From positions 1 through 48,406 of the forward strand of contig JAJFGN010000033.1 in assembly GCA_021776115.1 (NCBI GenBank): DNA of 48,406 bases, read 5' to 3'. The notes under the pieces were generated by a model. The model was given only the letters and a program-made list of their open reading frames with translations. It was not told the DNA's origin and ran no database searches. The DNA comes from Kiloniellaceae bacterium. Its GTDB lineage: Bacteria > Pseudomonadota > Alphaproteobacteria > Kiloniellales > J153. Below are positions 1-7,792 of this stretch, piece after piece. Numbering within the stretch: the first letter of the stretch is position 1; each line of letters begins with the position of its first letter. The position numbers and the translations under genes were made by a program.

Positions 1-170
1 TGTCCCTGCTTGCGCGCCGCAATTTCACCCGTCTCGCGATAGCGCCGGTACCAAGTCACCGCAGTCGAAACCCCGATCCCAAAACGAGCCGCAGCCTGGC
101 GCGTCGAAAGACCACCCGAGATCGCCCCGATCACCCGAACCCGAAGATCCGTACTGTAGCTCCGTGACAT
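1..170 (-). CDS. IS630-family transposase, N-terminal part (runs off left edge)
   Basis: The minus-strand frame starting with ATG at 170-168 encodes about 56 residues before the window ends. It begins MSRSYSTDLRVRVIGAISGG and continues with a helix-turn-helix (LSTRQAAARFGIGVSTAVTWYRRYRETGEIAARKQG). This is the usual N-terminal DNA-binding part of IS630/Tc1-type transposases; the DDE catalytic part would lie outside the window. A strong ribosome binding site (GAGGAGG) precedes the ATG on the minus strand, near 176-182. The longer overlapping frame to 207 has no family resemblance and is a shadow. IS630 elements insert at TA, and a TA lies at 262-263, so the element probably ends near there, next to a broken ggt gene. 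Whether the transposase is intact cannot be seen. Confidence 0.8.
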   Translation of the reverse strand, partial: MSRSYSTDLRVRVIGAISGGLSTRQAAARFGIGVSTAVTWYRRYRETGEIAARKQG

Positions 171-262
171 CGAATCCTCCTCTCTGGACCAGAGAGAACC
201 GAATCACAGATCAGGCCGCAGGGGAATCCCCAAAATGATTCGGCGTTCTTTGAAACCGCTCT
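171..262 (-). mobile_element. Probable IS630 element end (terminal region)
   Basis: This is the stretch between the transposase start and a candidate TA target at 262-263. On the minus strand it begins GAGCGGTTTCAAAGAACG, directly after TA, as expected for the tip of an IS630-type element. The opposite terminal inverted repeat is outside the window, so the end is inferred from spacing and the TA dinucleotide only. Confidence 0.4.
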
Positions 263-410
263 AACCAGATTCGGGGCCACCAACCTCACAAATGTGCGAA
301 AGATATTTTACGTTATCGACGCCACTTCGAAGCGGCCGAAGAATCCTCGCACCGATCCGGACAGGGCCAGAAGTGCGGCCCAGCGTCGTTCGGTGTCGGG
401 CAGATCGCCT

Positions 411-548
411 GGCATCAAGTGGCGGGGAGGCCTGGCCGGCGATCCGCTTGCGGCGCCGGTCGTTGTAGTCATTGGACAGATGCAATTCGATCGGGACTTC
501 GACGAAATTGGGATCGCCGTATAACACGTCGCGATCGATCAGGTCATG
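411..548 (-). pseudogene. Gamma-glutamyltranspeptidase (GGT) internal fragment
   Basis: A minus-strand frame without a plausible start encodes about 46 residues of the form LIDRDVLYGDPNFVEVPIEL, then HLSNDYNDRRRKRIAGQASPPL. This matches the GGT segment usually read as ADRaxxYGDPDFVdVPvexLLSxdYaxxRRxLI, which precedes the autocatalytic Thr. Nothing upstream or downstream in frame looks like GGT. After ASPPL the similarity seems to move to another frame (MPGDLPDTERR), which suggests a frameshift. The fragment lies between the IS630 end and the peptide transporter ATPase. GGT genes often sit beside glutathione or peptide ABC importers, so this may be the remnant of a functional partner. The assignment rests on motif recognition. 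Confidence 0.6.
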
Positions 549-672
549 ATCAGACTCCTTACATTCTCGTGACCCCGTGGGCTGCTCGCTTGACCCCATG
601 TCGGGGTTTCGGCACGCTGTATCGAACCGGCGCGCCCGCTCGCGAAGCGCCATAACGATTTGAGGCACTGCG

Positions 673-1644
673 ATGGCGCGGCTTCTCGACATTCAGGGAC
701 TCAGCGTTCGTTTCAACACACCGGAGGGACCGCTGCAGGCGGTCGACAACATTTCCTACGGCGTCGATGCCGGGGAGTCGGTTGCCGTGGTTGGTGAATC
801 GGGGTCCGGTAAGTCGGTCAGCGCGCTGGCGATCATGGGACTGGTCCCCAGGCCGCCGGGCCAGGTGAGCGGAAAGGTCCTGTTCGAAAGCCAGGACCTC
901 ATGTCGCTCGATGAAGAGTCCTTTCGGAACATCCGCGGCGCGCGCATCGGTATGGTATTTCAGGAGCCGATGACCTCGCTCAACCCCTTGTTGAGCATCG
1001 GCACCCAGTTGCGCGAGACCATGGAACTGCATCTTGGCCTGACCCGGAGACAGGCCGAGGCGCGTGCGCTCGACTTGCTGAAGATGGTGGGGATCTCGGA
1101 AGCGGATCGACGGTTGAAACAGTACCCCCATCACCTTTCCGGCGGTATGCGTCAGCGCGTCATGATCGCGATCGCAGTGTCGTGCGAACCGCGCCTGCTG
1201 ATCGCGGACGAACCGACAACCGCTCTGGACGTCACGATCCAAGCGCAAATCCTGGAGCTCATGAAGGACCTGACCACGAGGTTGGGGGCGGCCTTAATCC
1301 TGATCACGCACAATCTAGGCATCGTCGCGCGCTATACCTCGCGCGTGCACGTCATGTATGCCGGCCGCGTGGTAGAAAGCAGCGATACCGGCCAGATCTT
1401 CGCCCATCCGCGCCACCCCTATACCCGCGGCTTGCTGGCATCCGTGCCCCGTCTGGATAAGCCGCGCGGCGAGCGTCTGGTGCCGATCGACGGTCAACCG
1501 CCAGACTTGGCGCGCTTGGGGGCCGGATGCGCCTACCGACCGCGCTGCGGCTTCGCGGTCGCGGACTGCGCGGCGACTAAACCGGCGCTCGAAGCCATCG
1601 CGCCAAAACATCACGCCGCGTGTTTTCAATCGATCCATCTATGA
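673..1644 (+). CDS. dppD: Peptide ABC transporter ATP-binding protein (DppD/OppD type)
   Basis: This 323-residue cytoplasmic ATPase should energise import of di- or oligopeptides (or nickel or glutathione, which use the same family). Visible motifs are Walker A GESGSGKS at residues 41-48, Q-loop Gln97, signature LSGGMRQR at 155-162, Walker B LLIADE at 175-180 and the switch His213. The C-terminus carries the oligo_HPY extension with the cysteine pattern CAYRPRC-x6-C typical of DppD/OppD. Length is normal. The start is the ATG at 673 after a weak GAGG-like site. It is convergent with, and only 9 bp from, the permease at 1654-2556, so it is not co-transcribed with the rest of the transporter. 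This is unusual, since D and F are normally adjacent. The specific substrate cannot be told from the sequence. Confidence 0.9.
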   Translation: MARLLDIQGLSVRFNTPEGPLQAVDNISYGVDAGESVAVVGESGSGKSVSALAIMGLVPRPPGQVSGKVLFESQDLMSLDEESFRNIRGARIGMVFQEPMTSLNPLLSIGTQLRETMELHLGLTRRQAEARALDLLKMVGISEADRRLKQYPHHLSGGMRQRVMIAIAVSCEPRLLIADEPTTALDVTIQAQILELMKDLTTRLGAALILITHNLGIVARYTSRVHVMYAGRVVESSDTGQIFAHPRHPYTRGLLASVPRLDKPRGERLVPIDGQPPDLARLGAGCAYRPRCGFAVADCAATKPALEAIAPKHHAACFQSIHL

Positions 1645-1653
1645 AATAGTCGC

Positions 1654-2556
1654 TCAGCCCGGGTCCTTGAGTTCCTTGACGTCCAGAACGTCGCGCATGG
1701 CGTCGCCGAGAAAGTTGATGCTGAGCACGGTGATCATAATGAAGAAGCCCGGAAAGACGCCCAGCCACCATGCGCGCGAAATGAAGCTGCGCGATTCCGC
1801 CAGGATCAAACCCCAGGTCGGGGTAGAGGCCTGGACGCCCAGACCGAGGAACGACAACCCGGCCTCGGCCAGAATCGCGTAAGAGACGCTCACCGTTGCT
1901 TGGACGATCAGCGGCGCCATCGCGTTAGGCAGGATGTGGCGCCACATGATCCGGTTGTTGGAGGCCCCCAGTGTGCGCGCCGCAGCGACGTATTGCTCTT
2001 CCCTTATGGTCAGCACCATGCCGCGCGCAATGCGTGCGAAGTCGTCGACGAAGGCGAGAGAAATAGCAATAATGACGTTGGACAAACCCGTACCGAAGAC
2101 CGCGACCAGATAAACCGCGATGATAAAGTTCGGGAAGGCCCACTGCAGATCGATATAGCGCATGATGATTGCATCGATCCAGCCGCCGAAGAATCCGGCG
2201 GCGACCCCAAGTCCGACACCGGCAACCAATGAAATCAGCACCGTCGAGAAGCCGACGAAAAGCGACACCTGCGCGCCATAGATCAGGCGGCTGAGCAAAT
2301 CGCGGCCCAGATCGTCGGTACCAAGTGGGTGGGTCCACGATGGCCCGATAATCATGTCGAAATCCATCGCGTTGGGATCGTAGGGCACAATCCAGTACGC
2401 GAAAACGGCGCATACGACCAAAAGGCCAAGGACGATCGATCCGACCAGCGCCTTTTTGTCACGCACCATTTGGCGGCGCCAAAGCTGCGCATGGCTCGGC
2501 CGGCGGTAGTCGTCGTCGTCGGGTTCAAGCGGCTTATGAACGGCGAGATCGGCCAT
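1654..2556 (-). CDS. dppC: Peptide ABC transporter permease (DppC/OppC type)
   Basis: A 300-residue inner-membrane permease with the N-terminal OppC-type segment (first membrane helix around residues 38-58) followed by the BPD_transp_1 core. The cytoplasmic EAA-type loop, ...AARTLGASNNRIMWRHILPN..., contacts the ATPase. Its ATG overlaps the stop of the upstream dppB by one base (TGATG), which points to translational coupling. It is the last gene of the minus-strand operon dppF - binding protein - dppB - dppC, and ends 9 bp from the convergent dppD. With DppB it should form the translocation channel. Confidence 0.9.
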   Translation of the reverse strand: MADLAVHKPLEPDDDDYRRPSHAQLWRRQMVRDKKALVGSIVLGLLVVCAVFAYWIVPYDPNAMDFDMIIGPSWTHPLGTDDLGRDLLSRLIYGAQVSLFVGFSTVLISLVAGVGLGVAAGFFGGWIDAIIMRYIDLQWAFPNFIIAVYLVAVFGTGLSNVIIAISLAFVDDFARIARGMVLTIREEQYVAAARTLGASNNRIMWRHILPNAMAPLIVQATVSVSYAILAEAGLSFLGLGVQASTPTWGLILAESRSFISRAWWLGVFPGFFIMITVLSINFLGDAMRDVLDVKELKDPG

Positions 2557-3503
2557 CAGTCATACCGGATACGAGGATCGATGACCGTATAGAGGGCGTC
2601 GACCAGAAGATTGGAGAAGACGAAAATCGCGGAGACCACCAGGATGGCGCCCTGCACGACAGGATAGTCCCGGTTAAGAATGCCCTGAATAAGGACCCGC
2701 CCGAGGCCCTTGATCGCGAAAACGTTCTCGACCACAACGGTGCCGGCCATGAGCAGCGCCAGGGCAATCCCCATCACGGTCACCACGGGGATCAGGGCAT
2801 TGGGAAAAGCGTGGACCATGAGCAAGCGTTTTTCCAGCAAGCCCTTCGATCGCGACACACGCATGAAATCCGCCTTTAGCACTTCCAGCATCGAGGAGCG
2901 AATCATGCGCGCGATAATTGCCGCGAAAGGCGTGCCGATAGCGATCGTCGGCAGGATAAGATGCGAAAGCCACGGCCAGACCCCCTGGGCAAGCGGCACA
3001 TACCCAACGGCGGGTAACCACTGGAGCTGCGCCGCGAAGACAATGATCAGCAGGATGGCGAGCCAGAAGTCCGGCATGCTGAGCCCGATAAAGGCGACCA
3101 AGGTCACCCCGTGATCGATGGCCGAGTGTTTCTTGAGAGCCGAGATAAGGCCCGCCGGCACGGCGATCAGGAGCGCCAAGAGGAATGACAGCAGAGCCAG
3201 CGACATGGTGCGTGGGAATGCCTCGGCGACAATTCGCGAAACCGGAATCCGGCTGCCGTATATCGACGTCCCCAGGTTGCCCTGCGCGACCTGGAAGAAA
3301 TATTTGACGTACTGCACGTAGACGGGCTGATCGAGGCCGAAGTCGCGGCGCATTTCATCGGCCGCGGCCGGATCGCCGGTGTCAAAAACCATCGCCAGCA
3401 TGGGATCGCCGGGAACGGCGCGGAGCATGAAAAAGACCAGGGTGGCCACAGCCCACATCACGACTACGGCGCCAAGTGTCCGCCTAAAAAGGAATTTACC
3501 CAT
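2556..3503 (-). CDS. dppB: Peptide ABC transporter permease (DppB/OppB type)
   Basis: A 315-residue integral membrane permease. It begins MGKFLFRRTLGAVVVMWAVA, the usual DppB opening with a first helix, then a periplasmic part containing RRDFGLDQPVYVQY-like sequence, then the BPD_transp_1 helices. The EAA-type loop (RSSMLEVLKADFMRVSRSKG) contacts the ATPase. It lies 99 bp downstream of the binding-protein gene, across a gap holding two strong hairpins, and overlaps dppC by one base. Family length is normal. Confidence 0.9.
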   Translation of the reverse strand: MGKFLFRRTLGAVVVMWAVATLVFFMLRAVPGDPMLAMVFDTGDPAAADEMRRDFGLDQPVYVQYVKYFFQVAQGNLGTSIYGSRIPVSRIVAEAFPRTMSLALLSFLLALLIAVPAGLISALKKHSAIDHGVTLVAFIGLSMPDFWLAILLIIVFAAQLQWLPAVGYVPLAQGVWPWLSHLILPTIAIGTPFAAIIARMIRSSMLEVLKADFMRVSRSKGLLEKRLLMVHAFPNALIPVVTVMGIALALLMAGTVVVENVFAIKGLGRVLIQGILNRDYPVVQGAILVVSAIFVFSNLLVDALYTVIDPRIRYD

Positions 3504-3520
3504 AGGCTCCGTTCGTGCTT

Positions 3521-3584
3521 CGCGGCAATTTTTGCCGCGCTAGCGCAACCGGTGGGGCACTCACAGAGACCCCACCGGTACGCT
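3521..3584 (-). terminator. Two consecutive hairpins between binding-protein gene and dppB
   Basis: Two perfect inverted repeats fill the 99 bp gap. The first, nearer the binding-protein stop, is ACCGGTGGGG (3548-3557) with CCCCACCGGT (3570-3579), around a 12-base loop, and flanking AGCG/CGCT can extend it. The second is CGCGGCAA (3521-3528) with TTGCCGCG (3532-3539) and a 3-base loop. Neither is followed by a long T-run on the minus strand. Such structures after binding-protein genes commonly act as partial terminators or protect the upstream mRNA, giving more binding protein than permease. That role is inferred here. Confidence 0.65.
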
Positions 3585-3602
3585 CGTTTTGCCGGGTCTG
3601 CT

Positions 3603-5390
3603 CTAGGACATCGTCACCCGGTCGAATTCGACCAAGCCCGGAATCCGGCTGACCGCCGGATAGTCCACCGACTTGCGATGAACCAGGATCGACATTTGGT
3701 GGTACAGAAAGGCGCAAGCGACCTTAGCCGAGGTAATGGCATTGGCCTCCTGAACCAGGGCCCTGCGCTTCACCGGATCGGTTTCCAAGCGTTGCTGATC
3801 GATAAGCTCGTCGGCCCGCTTGTCGGAGAAATAGCCGAACGCCATCTTGCTCTTGTCGCGCTTGAGACCGTTGAATTTCGACTCGGTCTGCATCCAGTCG
3901 ACGATAGCATCGTCCGGGTCGAAATCACCGCCGCTGCCCAGCAGCGCCATATCGAAGTTCATTTGCAGGTAGTCTTGCAGCACGACCGGGCCGTCCTTTG
4001 TCTCCAGCTCAAGCTCGATGTTGAGGTTACGCTTCATAATGCCGGCGATGACCTGCACCCGGCGGCGATCCGACGGGTTGTGCAGCAGCTTCAGCTTCGG
4101 GAAGCCCTTGCCGTCCGGATAGCCGGCCTCGGCCAACAGCTTTCGGGCGACCTCCGGCTCATAGCGCTGCGGGCTATTGTTGCCGAGGTCCTTGTCGAAG
4201 AAGAAGCCCATCGCCGGGTTGATCGAGCCGTAGGCCGGAAAACCGCGACCGAAAAGGGCCTGGTCGATGAAGCGCTGACGATCGAGCGCCTTGGCGAGGG
4301 CCAGGCGAACCTTGAAGCCTTTCTGTTTCATCAGTTGGTCAACCGGTAGGTTGAAATCGGAGACCTTGAAGGGTTCGCGCCAGGGGTTCATCCAGACCGC
4401 CTGGAACCCAGGATCAGAGACCGAATTGACAACCAGGTCAGGATTTTTTTCGAAGCGGTCGACCAGTTCGGACGCCGGCGTGTTGCCGCCGATCAAATCG
4501 ATGTCGCCGGCCTCGAGCGCGGCGGCCAGCGGCTCTGGATCGGCAATCGGCGTAATCGTAACTTTGTCGAGCTTTGGCCGGTCCGGATCGTAATAGTCTT
4601 CGTTTCGTTCGAGTACGACGCCCTGGCCCAGTTGATGCTGGGTAATGCGGAAAGGCCCGGTCCCGACTGGCGTCAGGCCGTACTGCGATTCTCCCATGGA
4701 TTCGAGCGCGCCGCGACTGACGATGGTCATGGCGCGGCCGCTGGATCGCTCCAATGTCTTAACCAGGAACGAGGCCTGCGGCGCCTTCAGGAGAATTTTA
4801 ACCTTGTGATCGCCAAGCTTGTCCACTTTTTCGACGTTCGCAATAACGCGCGAGTGGATCGATTTCTTGGGATCTTTCGAGCGGTTATAGGTGAACAAGA
4901 CATCGTCGGCGGTGAAGGGATCGCCGTTGTGGAACTTCACGCCCTCGCGCAGGTTGAAAATCCATTCCATACCGTCCGGCGAAACGCTCCAGTCCTTGGC
5001 GAGGTCGCCTTGGGCAACCAGATCGGCGTCGATGTGGGTCAAACCACTCAAGGCGTTGGAGGTGATTTGAAACTGCAAGACCTGGTTCATGCGCGCCGGA
5101 TCGAGCGTGACGATCTCAGCCGTACCGGCCCAGCCGCAGCGAAGGTGACCGCCCGATTTCGCGGCCGCCGCGCTCCGGACGCCCACGCCAGGAACAAGGT
5201 GCGAAGCCGTGAGCGCACCCGCCGCCGCCAGAAGACGCAACACCGTGCGCCGCTCAAGCTTGGGACCGGACAGGTCTCGATGGTCCAGCCCGAACAAAGG
5301 ATCGCGCGGGTCGAAGTCGTGAGCATGCGTGAGTTCGCCTTCGATCGACTCACGAAGGACGCCATGGGCATCTGGGGTTTTTCTTACCAT
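3603..5390 (-). CDS. Peptide ABC transporter substrate-binding protein (SBP_bac_5), Tat signal
   Basis: A 595-residue periplasmic binding protein of the DppA/OppA family (SBP_bac_5), expected to capture peptides or similar ligands for DppBCDF. I chose the ATG at 5388-5390 (MVRKTPDAHG) because the longer frame to 5516 runs into the upstream dppF gene; this start sits 5 bp after the dppF stop. About 58-90 residues in is a twin-arginine export signal (ERRTVLRLLAAAGALTA ... AAAA), so it probably leaves the cell folded via Tat, preceded by an unusually long N-terminal extension. The core shows family hallmarks such as LREGVKFHNGDPFTADDVLFT and the later GTGPF segment. Two hairpins follow the gene. 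Confidence 0.9.
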   Translation of the reverse strand: MVRKTPDAHGVLRESIEGELTHAHDFDPRDPLFGLDHRDLSGPKLERRTVLRLLAAAGALTASHLVPGVGVRSAAAAKSGGHLRCGWAGTAEIVTLDPARMNQVLQFQITSNALSGLTHIDADLVAQGDLAKDWSVSPDGMEWIFNLREGVKFHNGDPFTADDVLFTYNRSKDPKKSIHSRVIANVEKVDKLGDHKVKILLKAPQASFLVKTLERSSGRAMTIVSRGALESMGESQYGLTPVGTGPFRITQHQLGQGVVLERNEDYYDPDRPKLDKVTITPIADPEPLAAALEAGDIDLIGGNTPASELVDRFEKNPDLVVNSVSDPGFQAVWMNPWREPFKVSDFNLPVDQLMKQKGFKVRLALAKALDRQRFIDQALFGRGFPAYGSINPAMGFFFDKDLGNNSPQRYEPEVARKLLAEAGYPDGKGFPKLKLLHNPSDRRRVQVIAGIMKRNLNIELELETKDGPVVLQDYLQMNFDMALLGSGGDFDPDDAIVDWMQTESKFNGLKRDKSKMAFGYFSDKRADELIDQQRLETDPVKRRALVQEANAITSAKVACAFLYHQMSILVHRKSVDYPAVSRIPGLVEFDRVTMS

Positions 5391-5395
5391 GTCTG

Positions 5396-6502
5396 CTACC
5401 TCCCTGTTGGGCCGGCGGTGATGCCGGCCGGTGGAATTTGCGTTGGCGGTGGCGCCGCCAGCGGCAGTTCGCACGGATCGACGCGGCCCGAAGCAGCCAC
5501 TGGGCAAGCCGCCCAATGTCCGGGCCGAATCTCTTCAAGCCGCGGCACGTCTTCGCGGCACCGTGGAATCGCGATCGGGCAGCGCGTGTGGAAGACACAC
5601 CCGCCCGGCGGATTGAGCGGGCTGGGGATTTCCCCCGCGAGAACTTGATGTGGCCGTGCCGCCTCGATTTCGGGGTCCGGCACTGGAATCGCCTCCATCA
5701 GCGCGACGGTATAGGGATGCAGCGGTTCATCGAACAGAACTTCGCTGTCGCCTAATTCGGCGGTTTTCCCCAGGTACATCACGGCCACCCGGTCGCACAG
5801 GTGCTTCACGACGCTGAGGTCGTGGCCGATGAAGAGGTAGGTCAAACCGAGATCGTCCTTGAGATCCTGAAGCAGATTGATGATCTGCGCCTGGATCGAA
5901 ACATCAAGCGCCGAGACCGCTTCATCGCAAACGATCAGGTCGGGGTTCAAGGCAAGCGCCCGGGCGATGCCCACCCTCTGACGCTGACCGCCGCTCATCT
6001 CGTGCGGGTAGCGCTCGGCCATCCGCCCGGGTAGGCCGCACATTTCCAGAAGCCGCCGCACGCGCCTGTCGATCTCCACGCGACCCAGCCCGGCTTCGTG
6101 GATCAGATAGGGCTCACCGACGATCTCGCGCACGGCCATGCGTGGGTTAAGCGAGGAATAGGGGTCCTGGAAAATAGCCTGGACCCGCCGCCGGTAACCT
6201 AGTTCCTCGGCCTTATTCATGGTCCAGATATCTTGACCGTCGAACAGGATCTGGCCGGCGCTTGGCGCGACCAGTTTCAGGATCGTGCGGGCGACCGTGG
6301 TCTTGCCACAGCCCGACTCCCCGACCAGGCCTAGGACCTCGCCCTTGGCGATTGCAAACGAGATGCCATCGACCGCTTTGACGTGGCCGATGGTCCGCCG
6401 CAAGACCGCGCCCTTGGTGACCGGGAAGTGAACCTTCAGGTCCCGCACCTCCAGGATCGGCGTCGACGCGCCGCCCGCGCCTTTGGGCGCCGTCGGTGTC
6501 AT
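5396..6502 (-). CDS. dppF: Peptide ABC transporter ATP-binding protein (DppF/OppF type)
   Basis: A 368-residue ATPase and the first gene of the minus-strand peptide importer operon. It shows Walker A GESGCGKT at residues 61-68, an intact Q-loop (FQDPYSSLNPRM), signature MSGGQRQRVGIARAL, Walker B LIVCDEAVSALD, and the switch His in FIGHDLSVVKHL. The C-terminus has the oligo_HPY segment with GCVFHTRCPIA...C. An extra tail rich in Pro, Ala and Gly follows (about 30 residues), slightly longer than typical. It should heterodimerise with the separately encoded DppD. The gene is divergent from the GntR regulator at 6766, with 263 bp between the starts. Confidence 0.9.
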   Translation of the reverse strand: MTPTAPKGAGGASTPILEVRDLKVHFPVTKGAVLRRTIGHVKAVDGISFAIAKGEVLGLVGESGCGKTTVARTILKLVAPSAGQILFDGQDIWTMNKAEELGYRRRVQAIFQDPYSSLNPRMAVREIVGEPYLIHEAGLGRVEIDRRVRRLLEMCGLPGRMAERYPHEMSGGQRQRVGIARALALNPDLIVCDEAVSALDVSIQAQIINLLQDLKDDLGLTYLFIGHDLSVVKHLCDRVAVMYLGKTAELGDSEVLFDEPLHPYTVALMEAIPVPDPEIEAARPHQVLAGEIPSPLNPPGGCVFHTRCPIAIPRCREDVPRLEEIRPGHWAACPVAASGRVDPCELPLAAPPPTQIPPAGITAGPTGR

Positions 6503-6765
6503 GGACGTGCCACCGAACCGTACGGTTTGGGGCCCCGGCTGCCCCCGGCCGCTTCGCGCGCCAAGTTGCGGCGACCCCGGGATCGCCCTGTACCGCCGAT
6601 AGATCTCGCTACGTCAGCTCTCACTACCTCGGCCTCAAGCTTCGCCTGAGCCATGCGAGCAACCTTTCCTTCCTGACCCAGCCCCAGTGTGTCGGGTCCC
6701 CGATTGCACTCCTGATATTTCCGGTTAAGATTATCGATATCGATTTTGAAAGATATCGAAGGGCT
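6503..6765. promoter_or_regulatory. Divergent control region of dpp operon and GntR gene, with palindrome
   Basis: The 263 bp between two divergent genes should hold both promoters. The perfect 12-bp palindrome ATCGATATCGAT lies at 6733-6744, about 21 bases before the GntR start, and a related half (AGATATCGAA) follows at 6751-6760. FCD-type GntR proteins bind short palindromes and often repress their own gene, so this is a candidate operator. Promoter boxes could not be assigned with confidence. Confidence 0.4.
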
Positions 6766-7497
6766 ATGTCAATACACGCGCAGTCCCAGGCGGCCCATCA
6801 GCCGCGCTTCGACCCACTCCGGAACGTCAAGAAGGGCGATGCGGCCTATCATGCGGTGCGCCGCTCGATTCTCCTGGGCCACACGCAGCCGGGCGAACCC
6901 TTGCTGGAGCAACGCATCGCCGAGCAGCTCAACTGCAGCCAAGGCACGGTCCGCGAGGCTTTGCTGCGCCTGGAGCAGGACGGTTTAGTGCTGCGCCGGG
7001 GTTACCGCGGCACGGTCGTCTCAACGACCTCGATGCAGGAGGCGGCCCAAATGGTTGAGATCCGGCTCCAGGTCGAGTCGACTGGCATACGTCAATCAAC
7101 CATGTCCATAGGCCGCGATATCCTGGCCGAGCTGGCCGCGATTACAAGCGACATGGACGAGGCGGTACGCGCGCTTGATTTCTATCGCTGCAGCGAACTC
7201 GACCGCGAGTTTCACATGATCTTGTTCCGCCAGGCCGCTCTGCCCTCTCTTGAGCCGATCCTCAATCGCTGCGCTCTGCACATTCACCGCTTCACCTATC
7301 TGAACGCGGAAACGATGGAACCGGAGTTGTCGTTTGGCGACAACCATCGTGCCCTGCTCGGGGTTATCGGAACCCGCGACCCGGCCGCCGCCTGCGAGTC
7401 GATCAAGTCCCACATCGGCCATGTCATCGAACGCTGGGCGCCGCTCCTAGTCCAAGAACTCGACAGGATACATACACATGGAACCGGCCTTCTGTGA
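6766..7497 (+). CDS. GntR-family transcriptional regulator, FCD subfamily
   Basis: A 243-residue DNA-binding regulator. The start is taken at ATG 6766 (MSIHAQSQAA); the longer open frame back to 6496 overlaps the upstream operator region and has no family similarity. Residues about 20-85 form a GntR winged helix (YHAVRRSILLGHTQPGEPLLEQRIAEQL, then SQGTVREALLRLEQDGLV). The rest is an FCD effector domain, with the metal/ligand-type residues in SELDREFHMILF and FGDNHRALLGVI. These proteins usually respond to small carboxylates or amino acids. Its divergent position makes it the probable regulator of the peptide importer. The ligand is unknown. Confidence 0.85.
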   Translation: MSIHAQSQAAHQPRFDPLRNVKKGDAAYHAVRRSILLGHTQPGEPLLEQRIAEQLNCSQGTVREALLRLEQDGLVLRRGYRGTVVSTTSMQEAAQMVEIRLQVESTGIRQSTMSIGRDILAELAAITSDMDEAVRALDFYRCSELDREFHMILFRQAALPSLEPILNRCALHIHRFTYLNAETMEPELSFGDNHRALLGVIGTRDPAAACESIKSHIGHVIERWAPLLVQELDRIHTHGTGLL

Positions 7498-7792
7498 GGC
7501 GAAACCCACGGGCTGTCATTTCTGAGAACCTTGTCGGCTGCGGAAACTTGCGCATTTTCCGCCAAGGCAGGATAACGCCTCGCTACGTCATCTATGACCG
7601 GAGTAGCGCATACGCGAGGATAATCGGCGCCAGTATCGTTGCCTTTCCGCGGGACGGCGCATCGGTACACACGGATAGCCGCCTGATCCACTGCCTTTGT
7701 GCCGGCTTATTTCAAGGTGCGAAGCCGGCTGCCAGGGCACAGATAGATTTTTTGGGAAGGACGGGTCCTAAATCGGGCAGCACTTCACCGGC
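7498..7792. terminator. Convergent intergenic region with two hairpins
   Basis: This 295 bp lies between the tail-to-tail GntR genes. It holds the inverted repeats GCGGAAA (7540-7546) / TTTCCGC (7556-7562) and GCCGGCTT (7701-7708) / AAGCCGGC (7722-7729). A T-run (ATTTTTT) lies near 7757, too far from the second stem for a classic terminator. They may end transcription of either gene. No coding sequence is convincing here. Confidence 0.4.

Noticed and set aside
559-1248. 229-residue minus-strand frame over dppD
   Set aside because: Its sequence is the complement of ABC ATPase motifs; no own signature.
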